NCBI GenBank assembly: GCA_028875955.1
Contig: JAGWTX010000052.1
Location: 1-9,470, forward strand
Length of the DNA stretch: 9,470 nucleotides
Origin: Bacteroidota bacterium
Lineage (GTDB): Bacteria > Bacteroidota > Bacteroidia > Chitinophagales > Chitinophagaceae
Direction: 5' to 3'
The position numbers and the translations under genes are program-made. Position 1 is the first letter of the stretch; each line of letters opens with the position of its first letter. The notes under the pieces are model-generated. The model did no database searches, was not told the origin of the DNA, and saw only the letters and a list, made by a program, of their open reading frames with translations. Shown here in pieces: positions 1-5,296 of this stretch.

Positions 1-1
1 T

Positions 2-610
2 ACACCCGGACAAACCCTCTTAACCGGACAGGTTTCCTTTAACGACTATCGTAATTATCTGTATCTGGCACCGCCCGACGGCTTTCAGAAGAATGTTAAC
101 CTGAATACATCATTATCCATTTCGAAATTTAAAAACCCGTTGTTACTCAGTGGATTTGGATTTAGTTATTCCTATAGTTATTCGCAAATAAAATCGAATG
201 CAACTCCTTCTGAACAGAAATCCAATCAAAACTCCTTTCATTTTTTTTATACACGTTCCAAGTTGAAAAGCCTTGCAAAAAATCTGTACCTGAGTATTTC
301 GGGAAATGCAGGGATTACTTATTCACATAACAGATCCCGGGTAGATAACGGGTCAACCGGTTATGATGGGAATGCATTGGGAGGGGAAGTATACGCTGGT
401 TTGGGAATGGTATACAAGATGGATAAGCACTTCCTGGCAAACCTGAGTCTTTCGAATTTATTAAACCTGTCTTATTTAGGAGGACACCTTGATACATTCA
501 ATCCTGCTGATCAATATCGTATTATATCCCATACTTTCCAATTCCAAACAGGATTTACCAATTTCTCATTAAGTAATATCGTATTCGGAATAAGTTATCT
601 GATCCCGTAA
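2..610 (+). CDS. C-terminal part of a probable outer-membrane beta-barrel protein (5' end outside window)
   Basis: The frame is open from base 2 to the TAA at 608-610 and has no ATG in the first part, so this is the tail (203 codons) of a gene that begins before the window. The protein is rich in Ser, Asn, Tyr, Phe and Gly. It shows repeated stretches of alternating polar and hydrophobic residues (for example LLLSGFGFSYSYSYSQI near residues 47-63 and the final NFSLSNIVFGISYLIP) separated by polar loops, as expected for transmembrane beta strands. No catalytic motif is visible. The likely location is the outer membrane. It could be the barrel of a TonB-dependent receptor or another Bacteroidota barrel protein; the visible part does not decide. 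It converges on the minus-strand acyl-CoA-binding gene, with 24 bases between the two stop codons and no clear terminator hairpin there. That a coding tail is present is fairly certain; the family is inference. Confidence 0.7.
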   Translation, partial: TPGQTLLTGQVSFNDYRNYLYLAPPDGFQKNVNLNTSLSISKFKNPLLLSGFGFSYSYSYSQIKSNATPSEQKSNQNSFHFFYTRSKLKSLAKNLYLSISGNAGITYSHNRSRVDNGSTGYDGNALGGEVYAGLGMVYKMDKHFLANLSLSNLLNLSYLGGHLDTFNPADQYRIISHTFQFQTGFTNFSLSNIVFGISYLIP

Positions 611-634
611 GCCGGATAGTGTAAATGGCTTGTA

Positions 635-892
635 TCAGCTTTTTAAAGACTCTACCAGGTCGATATACTGTTGCATGGCACCAGCTTTATCCAGTCCTTT
701 TAGTTTTTCCCAGGCTTCGTGTTTGAATTTGGCTACAAAATCAAAAGCATTGGATGGACCACTGTTGGTGTTATCTCCTTCTGTGGCTTGTTTATAAAGC
801 GCATAAAGCTTTAACAGCGTATCATTATCGGGTTTGCTGGCCAGTGTCTTGCTTGCGGCAACGGCTTCCTGAAACAATTCAATTAGTTCCAT
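635..892 (-). CDS. Acyl-CoA-binding protein (ACBP)
   Basis: This is a complete 85-residue protein, the usual length of a single ACBP domain. Such proteins bind long-chain acyl-CoA esters in the cytosol and buffer or deliver them to lipid metabolism. The family signature is clear: KLYALYKQATEGD at 28-40, then AWEKLKG at 60-66 and AMQQYIDLVESL near the C-terminus. By alignment from memory to bovine ACBP, the ligand-contacting residues are kept: Tyr30, Tyr33, Lys34, Lys57 and Tyr76. There is no signal peptide or membrane segment. The gene lies 48 bases after the TPR gene on the same strand and is probably the last gene of the trxB-folB-TPR-ACBP run. An overlapping ATG at 896-894 is out of frame, so the ATG at 892 is the start. 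ACBP is widespread in eukaryotes and patchy in bacteria, but it is known in Bacteroidota. Confidence 0.93.
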   Translation of the reverse strand: MELIELFQEAVAASKTLASKPDNDTLLKLYALYKQATEGDNTNSGPSNAFDFVAKFKHEAWEKLKGLDKAGAMQQYIDLVESLKS

Positions 893-940
893 ACATTCTT
901 TTTAATATGGTAAGTTAAGCAACACAGGGTATACAACCAA

Positions 941-1708
941 TTATTCCAGGGAAGCCAGCAATCTGGCACCTTCCGCTTTCAGGGGAATGTCTTCGGAAGT
1001 ACGGGTGGGTAATCTGACAAGTTTCGTGAGAACTTCAATTGCCTGTGCCGGTCTGTGATTTTCCTTATAGGCTTTGGCAAGATCCAGGTAATTATTCACG
1101 AAATAGGGAGCCAGGGTTTTGCATTTTTCCATATAAACTATGGCCTTATCAAGGGTTCCTTCGGGCAATCCGCCATAAAACAGTTTTACGGCAATTTTTT
1201 TGATGCCGGATAAATTGGCCATTTCATATTGCCATTTACCCATGGTATAATTGGCTTTGGCATGATTGGGATTGATCGCCAGGGCTTTCTCGCAATAATA
1301 ATTCACATCGCGTACATAACCCACGATCTTCTTATTCTCCGTTTCCACATCCGTCATCTTTCCCGATGCCATGGCCAATGCATAACAGGCATCCGCCTGG
1401 CTGCTATCCGATTGAAAGGCGCGGTTGGCAAAGGCCAATGCGGATTCATAATACAGTCTTTTGGTGTTTTTATCGGTGGCCAGGTTTCCCAGCATCACAT
1501 TCAACTCGGTACATTTGACCAGTGACTTCACCTGATTGGGCTCGGCTAACAATACCTGTTTGTATTTTGCCAGGGCATCCGATTCCTTTTGTTGTTTTTC
1601 AAGGTTATCCGCCTCTTTCAGCAGGATATTGATGTCCTGTGCGGAAACCAATCCACTAAACAAAAACAGAAAGCCGGCAAGAATCCATTTCTTCATGAGC
1701 GAATGCAT
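941..1708 (-). CDS. Exported TPR protein, RMDN/FAM82-like
   Basis: The protein has 255 residues. An N-terminal signal peptide (Lys-Lys, then a hydrophobic run to about residue 20, cleavage likely after VSA at 21-23, leaving Gln24) points to the periplasm. The rest is helical with tetratricopeptide-like units at about 26-59, 105-148, 150-200 and 204-235. The segment GKWQYEMANLSGIKK (157-171), followed by KLFYGGLPEGTLDKAIVYMEK (175-195), is the pattern I associate with eukaryotic regulator of microtubule dynamics (RMDN/FAM82) proteins: G-W-Y-E-A-LS, then a P-E-T-DEAI helix. That family link comes from memory of the motif, not from a search. The start ATG at 1708 immediately follows the folB stop (1711-1709), so translational coupling is likely. 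An in-frame ATG at 1696 (Met5-Lys-Lys) would also give a normal signal peptide. The ligand is unknown; a scaffold or lipid-related role is only a guess. Confidence 0.85.
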   Translation of the reverse strand: MHSLMKKWILAGFLFLFSGLVSAQDINILLKEADNLEKQQKESDALAKYKQVLLAEPNQVKSLVKCTELNVMLGNLATDKNTKRLYYESALAFANRAFQSDSSQADACYALAMASGKMTDVETENKKIVGYVRDVNYYCEKALAINPNHAKANYTMGKWQYEMANLSGIKKIAVKLFYGGLPEGTLDKAIVYMEKCKTLAPYFVNNYLDLAKAYKENHRPAQAIEVLTKLVRLPTRTSEDIPLKAEGARLLASLE

Positions 1709-2071
1709 TTACAATTGACTTCTTTTGAGTTCAAATCCCACACCCACCGATCCCTGCATGCGGGAAATGGGCGGGAACAATTTTTTGATCGTAATCCTGA
1801 CTTCTTCTGCCAATGAAAACTGCTGAAGAATCTCCAGCGCCATTTCCGATACTACCGTTTCCAGTAAGGGGGTAGGAACCGCCATTCTTTTTTTGACCAG
1901 ATCGTACACAGCCACATAATCAATCGTATCAGCCATGTGCAGGACCGGTAATTTTGGCGAATGATGCAACAGGGTAATATCCAGGATAAAGGTATTGCCC
2001 AATACTTTCTCCTCCTCATATATCCCATGATGCGCTTTGAACTGAAGGTTGTGAAGATGGATCGAAAGCAT
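1709..2071 (-). CDS. folB: Dihydroneopterin aldolase
   Basis: This 120-residue cytosolic enzyme converts 7,8-dihydroneopterin to 6-hydroxymethyl-7,8-dihydropterin and glycolaldehyde in tetrahydrofolate synthesis. Family features are in order: an N-terminal HLHNLQFKAHHGIYEEEK (5-22) with the substrate-binding Glu region, DTIDYVAVYDLV (48-59) with the conserved Tyr52, LLETVVSEMA (69-78) with Glu71, and VRITIKKLFPPI (91-102) with the catalytic-region Lys97 before the Pro-Pro. The length is typical. The frame stays open upstream to 2212, but that stretch overlaps trxB, encodes Cys-rich nonsense and includes the inverted repeat, so the ATG at 2071 is the start. It lies 86 bases downstream of trxB and its stop directly abuts the next start, which suggests one transcript. 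No other folate gene is in the window. Confidence 0.95.
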   Translation of the reverse strand: MLSIHLHNLQFKAHHGIYEEEKVLGNTFILDITLLHHSPKLPVLHMADTIDYVAVYDLVKKRMAVPTPLLETVVSEMALEILQQFSLAEEVRITIKKLFPPISRMQGSVGVGFELKRSQL

Positions 2072-2079
2072 GGGTAACA

Positions 2080-2154
2080 GTTTGTAGTTTGTAGTTTGTG
2101 GTCTGTAGTTGTGGATGGTTGCGAAAAAACAACTACAAACTACAGACCACAAAC
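2080..2154. repeat. Intercistronic inverted repeat made of shuffled GTTTGTAG/GTTTGTGG words
   Basis: The trxB-folB gap contains a perfect 17-base inverted repeat. GTTTGTGGTCTGTAGTT at 2094-2110 pairs with AACTACAGACCACAAAC at 2138-2154, with a 27-base loop. Further copies of the same words lie outside and inside the stem: GTTTGTA units at 2080-2093, and CAACTACAAAC at 2130-2140. The two sides therefore share vocabulary but not word order, and other registers can pair. It would fold in RNA from either strand. No run of U follows the stem on the minus strand, so it does not look like a simple terminator. It resembles a dispersed intergenic repeat (REP-like), possibly slowing decay or setting the ratio of trxB to folB; this role is inference. 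Confidence 0.8.
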
Positions 2155-2157
2155 CGT

Positions 2158-3105
2158 TTAAGCAATGCCTTTGGCACTTAAATAACGTTCTGCATCGAGC
2201 GCTGCCATACAACCGGAGCCTGCTGCAGTGACTGCCTGGCGATAGGTTTTATCCTGTACATCACCAGCTGCAAAAACGCCTTCCACATTTGTTTTTGAAG
2301 TACCCGGGATGGTCTGGATATATCCGGTTTCATCCATCGTGATGTATTCCTTGAAAATATCACTGTTCGGCTGATGCCCGATGGCCACAAAAAAAGCACT
2401 TACGGGTATTTCCGTTTTTTCGTTTGTGCCGGTATTTTTGATTCTTACGGCTTCCACTTTTTTCTCACCGAGGATTTCATCTGTTTCGCTGTTCCAGTAA
2501 ACTTTGATATTGGGTGTGCTGGTAACCCTGTCCTGCATCACTTTACTGGCACGCATTTTATCCCTGCGCACAATCATGTGTACGGTGGTGCACAGTTTAG
2601 ACAGATAGAGGGCCTCTTCTGCAGCAGTATCGCCGGCACCCACAATGGCCACTTCCTTGCCCTTGAAAAAGAATCCGTCACAAACCGCACAGGCACTCAC
2701 ACCATACCCGTTCAGTCTTTCTTCACTGGGAAGCCCCAGCCATTTTGCCGAAGCACCGGTACTGATGATAACGGAATCGGCTTCAATCAGTTTCTCTTCA
2801 TCGATCCAGACTTTATAGGGTTGCTGACTAAAATCTACTTTGGTAGCCAATCCATAACGGATATCCGCACCCATACGGGCAGCCTGTTTTTCAAAATGTA
2901 CCATCATTTCCGGACCCTGGATCCCTTCGGGATAACCGGGATAGTTTTCCACTTCGGTGGTGATGGTCAGTTGTCCTCCGGGTTGAATACCCTGGTATAA
3001 AACCGGTTTCATGTTAGCCCTGGCTGCGTAAATCGCAGCGGTATAACCAGCTGGTCCTGACCCGATGATCAGTACATGCACTCTTTCTACAGAATCATTT
3101 GCCAT
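2158..3105 (-). CDS. trxB: Thioredoxin-disulfide reductase
   Basis: This 315-residue flavoprotein uses NADPH to reduce thioredoxin in the cytosol. The FAD-binding motif is GSGPAG at 15-20, followed by GGQLTITTEVENYPG (43-57). The redox-active disulfide is Cys139-Ala-Val-Cys142 in ACAVCDG. The NADPH site is VAIVGAGDTAAEEA (152-165) with VRRDKMRAS (179-187), which carries the Arg residues expected to bind the 2'-phosphate. The second FAD motif is FAAGDVQD (278-285), and GSGCMAALDAERYL (296-309) is the usual C-terminus. Length and architecture match the low-molecular-weight bacterial type. The ATG at 3105 fits the family N-terminus. A promoter-like sequence lies just upstream, with a palindrome between its boxes. 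The thioredoxin gene itself is not in the window. trxB appears to head a run with folB, the TPR gene and the ACBP gene. Confidence 0.97.
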   Translation of the reverse strand: MANDSVERVHVLIIGSGPAGYTAAIYAARANMKPVLYQGIQPGGQLTITTEVENYPGYPEGIQGPEMMVHFEKQAARMGADIRYGLATKVDFSQQPYKVWIDEEKLIEADSVIISTGASAKWLGLPSEERLNGYGVSACAVCDGFFFKGKEVAIVGAGDTAAEEALYLSKLCTTVHMIVRRDKMRASKVMQDRVTSTPNIKVYWNSETDEILGEKKVEAVRIKNTGTNEKTEIPVSAFFVAIGHQPNSDIFKEYITMDETGYIQTIPGTSKTNVEGVFAAGDVQDKTYRQAVTAAGSGCMAALDAERYLSAKGIA

Positions 3106-3129
3106 ACATTCATTTTTATATTAGACGAA

Positions 3130-3159
3130 CAAAATTATCATTCCCTTGCATACGGCAAG
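3130..3159 (-). promoter_or_regulatory. Probable trxB promoter with internal palindrome
   Basis: On the minus strand TAATTTTG (3137-3130) matches the Bacteroidota -7 box TAnnTTTG. CTTG (3159-3156) stands 18 bases upstream as a weak -33 box (consensus TTTG). The predicted RNA would start about 20 bases before the trxB ATG. The palindrome CTTGC-N5-GCAAG (3145-3159) fills the spacer and overlaps the -33 box. The placement fits an operator, but no regulator is known from this sequence. Confidence 0.55.
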
Positions 3160-3182
3160 ACTTGGTTTTTCACAAACCCCCT

Positions 3183-4058
3183 TTATTTGGGGATAATCAG
3201 CTTTCGATACTGGGCTGCATAACCGCAAAACGAACCCAGTGCCCCATTGCTGATATTGCCCAACACTTTTCCTGGCGATGAAAACGGGTTTCCGATGGAC
3301 TGATAGGAAAATTCCCAGGTACGCCAGAAATCATAAGTGGCTTTATCGATATTGCAAAATTTCACAGTAACCGTATCCCCTCTTTTGAAAAAACCATATT
3401 CCCCTGTATCCAGTTTCTCATTCCGGTTAACGCCTCTGTCAACCTGGATATCATAGGTCTTGCCATCAATTATCTGATCATCAAATACACTATTCAGTCC
3501 GGGGAAAAACGGGCCCTGGTTGGTTTGTGTAAAATACCGGATATAGTTGCCATATCCCGGTGGGTCAGTTATCCTGGACATGAGTACCGCTTTGATTGAA
3601 TCGGATTGAAAAGGCGCGGGTTTCCACCAGAGTGAGTCGATCCTTTTGGTCAAAAGGGGAATACCGGTTGTGGCTTCATAGGTTTTCCCATCAGCCTGGA
3701 TCGTTAATGAATATGTCTTTCCCATGGTTCCGGTAAACAGATTTCCCGGAGCCGTACTGTAATAATAGGCGGCATAGCCTCCGGAGAAGGACAGTTTATA
3801 TTCCTGCAGGGGAATCGTTTGAGAACCGTCGGATAGGGTTACCGTGGCATTGTGTACAAAGGAATTATTGAGTGTTGCTGTGTCAATGGTTGAGAAATAA
3901 TCCAGCGAATGCGATAATGCCACCAGGGGTGCTTTCCCGTTTTCGATTTCGGCATCCACCACCAGTTTGGGGGACTGTTGGTTGGGTTCAATGTTGAGTG
4001 TCTTTTCACAGGATAGCAATCCCATGATCAACACCCATAAACAGAACCCTTTTTTCAT
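3183..4058 (-). CDS. DUF4249 family lipoprotein
   Basis: This 291-residue protein starts with a lipoprotein signal peptide. Lys2-Lys3 and a hydrophobic run lead to the lipobox LLSC with Cys17, followed by EKTLNIEP. The beginning of the mature protein (CEK, then PKLVVDAEIENGKAPLVALSHS at about 30-51) is the pattern of DUF4249, a Bacteroidota family of cell-envelope lipoproteins. The rest is mostly beta-strand-like, with Asp, Gly and Thr loops and a repeated YEATTGIP-type strand. Many members are encoded beside TonB-dependent receptors and are thought to work with them at the outer membrane; no receptor lies next to this one. The neighbours are rpoD upstream (behind a terminator) and trxB downstream, which has its own likely promoter, so this may be a single-gene unit. 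The precise function and ligand are unknown. Confidence 0.85.
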   Translation of the reverse strand: MKKGFCLWVLIMGLLSCEKTLNIEPNQQSPKLVVDAEIENGKAPLVALSHSLDYFSTIDTATLNNSFVHNATVTLSDGSQTIPLQEYKLSFSGGYAAYYYSTAPGNLFTGTMGKTYSLTIQADGKTYEATTGIPLLTKRIDSLWWKPAPFQSDSIKAVLMSRITDPPGYGNYIRYFTQTNQGPFFPGLNSVFDDQIIDGKTYDIQVDRGVNRNEKLDTGEYGFFKRGDTVTVKFCNIDKATYDFWRTWEFSYQSIGNPFSSPGKVLGNISNGALGSFCGYAAQYRKLIIPK

Positions 4059-4062
4059 GCTG

Positions 4063-4070
4063 CAAAATTA
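4063..4070 (-). promoter_or_regulatory. Promoter-like -7 box directly before the DUF4249 gene
   Basis: TAATTTTG on the minus strand is an exact TAnnTTTG match, and only 4 bases separate it from the ATG at 4058. If used, transcription would begin at or inside the start codon, giving a leaderless mRNA. No good TTTG box stands about 19 bases upstream. A one-mismatch alternative, TGGCTTTG (4090-4083), would give a normal short leader. Confidence 0.35.
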
Positions 4071-4126
4071 GTTTAACCTCTGCAAAGCCATTCTCATCAC
4101 TCTGTTAAGAATTGTGAACGGCTGCC

Positions 4127-4158
4127 AAAACAAAGCCCCTCTGTTTCCAGAAGGGCTT
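4127..4158 (-). terminator. Rho-independent terminator after rpoD
   Basis: Reading the minus strand after the rpoD stop, AAGCCCTTCTG (4158-4148) pairs with CAGAGGGGCTT (4143-4133). This gives an 11-base-pair stem with one G-U pair and a GAAA tetraloop, followed by TGTTTTGG. It lies 20 bases past the stop codon, so it should separate rpoD from the DUF4249 gene. The T run is short (four in a row), so some read-through is possible. Confidence 0.82.
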
Positions 4159-4178
4159 CACAATAAGTATCGTTGGAA

Positions 4179-5036
4179 TTACCCCAGATATGCTTTTAAG
4201 GCATTGCTGTAACGGGCTTTCTGTAAACGTTTGATAGCTCTTTCCTTGATCTGGCGGATACGCTCCTTGGTCAGGTCATATTTCATTCCGATCTGTTCGA
4301 TGGTAACGCCATTTTCGCCATCCAATCCAAAATAGGCGTTTACGATTTCGGCTTCACGCGGACTCAGGGATTTCAGCACCCTTCTGATCTCTTCCCGCAA
4401 TGAATCCTTCATCACATCCTCATCGGTATCATCACTGCCTTCCAGCAGATCGCCCATGGCAACATCTTCCGCTTCATGAACGGGTGCATCCAGGGAAGTA
4501 TGACGGGTATTGCTCTGGAAAATATTGTTGATTTCGGTTTCGCTCATTTCCAGGATTTCAGCCAGCTCTTCGGTGGAAGGCTCCCTTTCATGCTCCTGTT
4601 CAAAAGCCATATAGGCTTTGTTGGCCTTGTTATAGGTTCCGATCTTATTCTGGGGTAAACGTACCAGTCTTCCCTGCTCGGCCAAAGCCTGCAGAATGGA
4701 CTGACGGATCCACCAAACCGCATAAGAAATGAATTTAAATCCCTTGGTTTCATCAAAACGTTGCGCCGCTTTGATCAGACCCAGGTTACCCTCGTTGATC
4801 AGATCGCTCAGAGAAAGCCCCTGGTGTTGGTATTGTTTAGCCACAGACACCACAAATCGCAGATTGGCCTGAACCAGTTTATCCAGCGCGCGTTGGTCAC
4901 CCATTTTGATCCGTTGCGCAAGAGTGGTTTCCTCTTCCGGTGTGATCATGGGTATTTTTGAAATTTCCTGCAGATACTTTTCAACGGCTTGCGAGTCACG
5001 GTTGGTAATCTGTGTAGCGATTTTGAGCTGCCTCAT
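4179..5036 (-). CDS. rpoD: RNA polymerase primary sigma factor (RpoD/SigA type)
   Basis: This 285-residue sigma factor directs RNA polymerase to housekeeping promoters. Region 1.2 is at about 15-48 (DSQAVEKYLQEISKIPMITPEEE). Region 2 spans about 50-120 and contains the core-binding LINEGNLGLIKA (79-90) and the -10-recognition helix RFDETKGFKFISYAVWWIRQSI (93-114), with the paired tryptophans used in promoter melting. Region 3 is at about 125-200. Region 4 is at about 215-280, with the helix-turn-helix VTIEQIGMKYDLTKERIRQIKERA (244-267). There is no region 1.1 and no long non-conserved insert, so it is much shorter than E. coli RpoD. This is the usual form in Bacteroidota, whose primary sigma recognises TTTG/TAnnTTTG. 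The ATG at 5036 gives the expected MRQLKI start. It is transcribed alone from a promoter about 110 bases upstream and ends at its own terminator. Confidence 0.96.
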   Translation of the reverse strand: MRQLKIATQITNRDSQAVEKYLQEISKIPMITPEEETTLAQRIKMGDQRALDKLVQANLRFVVSVAKQYQHQGLSLSDLINEGNLGLIKAAQRFDETKGFKFISYAVWWIRQSILQALAEQGRLVRLPQNKIGTYNKANKAYMAFEQEHEREPSTEELAEILEMSETEINNIFQSNTRHTSLDAPVHEAEDVAMGDLLEGSDDTDEDVMKDSLREEIRRVLKSLSPREAEIVNAYFGLDGENGVTIEQIGMKYDLTKERIRQIKERAIKRLQKARYSNALKAYLG

Positions 5037-5145
5037 GATGTAGAATTACAATTTATATATGGTAAACGACTTTAAGACCCTTTTTGTTTTACAAACGCTG
5101 TCAAAGAAATCGTAAATTTCTAAGCTAAGCCTTCTCAGAAGCCTG

Positions 5146-5176
5146 CAAAGGTACGTTGTAACATCGATTTATGCCA
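5146..5176 (-). promoter_or_regulatory. Probable rpoD promoter
   Basis: On the minus strand TACCTTTG (5153-5146), followed by CA, is a strong Bacteroidota -7 box. TGGC (5176-5173) lies 19 bases upstream as a poor -33 box. The predicted start near 5140 leaves a leader of about 100 bases before the ATG at 5036. Within it, CTTCTCAGAAG (5131-5141) is an 11-base palindrome at the presumed +1, and AGAAAT-N5-ATTTCT (5105-5121) can form a small hairpin. A second -7-like box, TAATTTTG (5244-5237), lies further upstream on the same strand. Confidence 0.6.
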
Positions 5177-5281
5177 GCTTTTGTGGAAAAACTTACGTAA
5201 ATGGGCAAAAAAACGCAAAGCTTATCACCCGATCTGCAAAATTAACCTGCTGAAGAAGATGTTAGAACTTCGGTTTCAAGC

Positions 5282-5289
5282 TATCTTCG
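5282..5289 (+). promoter_or_regulatory. Promoter-like -7 box directly before the threonine aldolase gene
   Basis: TATCTTCG, followed by CA, is a one-base variant of TAnnTTTG. It ends 7 bases before the ATG at 5297. If it is the -7 box, the transcript would start within a few bases of the ATG and be nearly leaderless. No convincing TTTG is seen at the -33 distance. The 260 bases between the divergent rpoD and aldolase starts (5037-5296) hold only such regulatory candidates, with no gene or RNA I can recognise. Confidence 0.4.
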
Positions 5290-5296
5290 CAAACTT

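Noticed and set aside
2072..2212. In-frame upstream extension of folB by 47 codons
   Set aside because: It overlaps the end of trxB, runs through the inverted repeat and encodes a Cys-rich stretch unlike any folB N-terminus. The ATG at 2071 gives the normal family length.
2374..3000. Long plus-strand open frame opposite trxB
   Set aside because: It lies wholly antisense to a certain gene and its protein shows no domain, so it is a shadow of trxB codon use.
3164..3178. Small hairpin GGTTT-N5-AAACC after the DUF4249 stop
   Set aside because: The stem is 5 base pairs and A/T-rich, and no U run follows on the minus strand, so it is not a convincing terminator.
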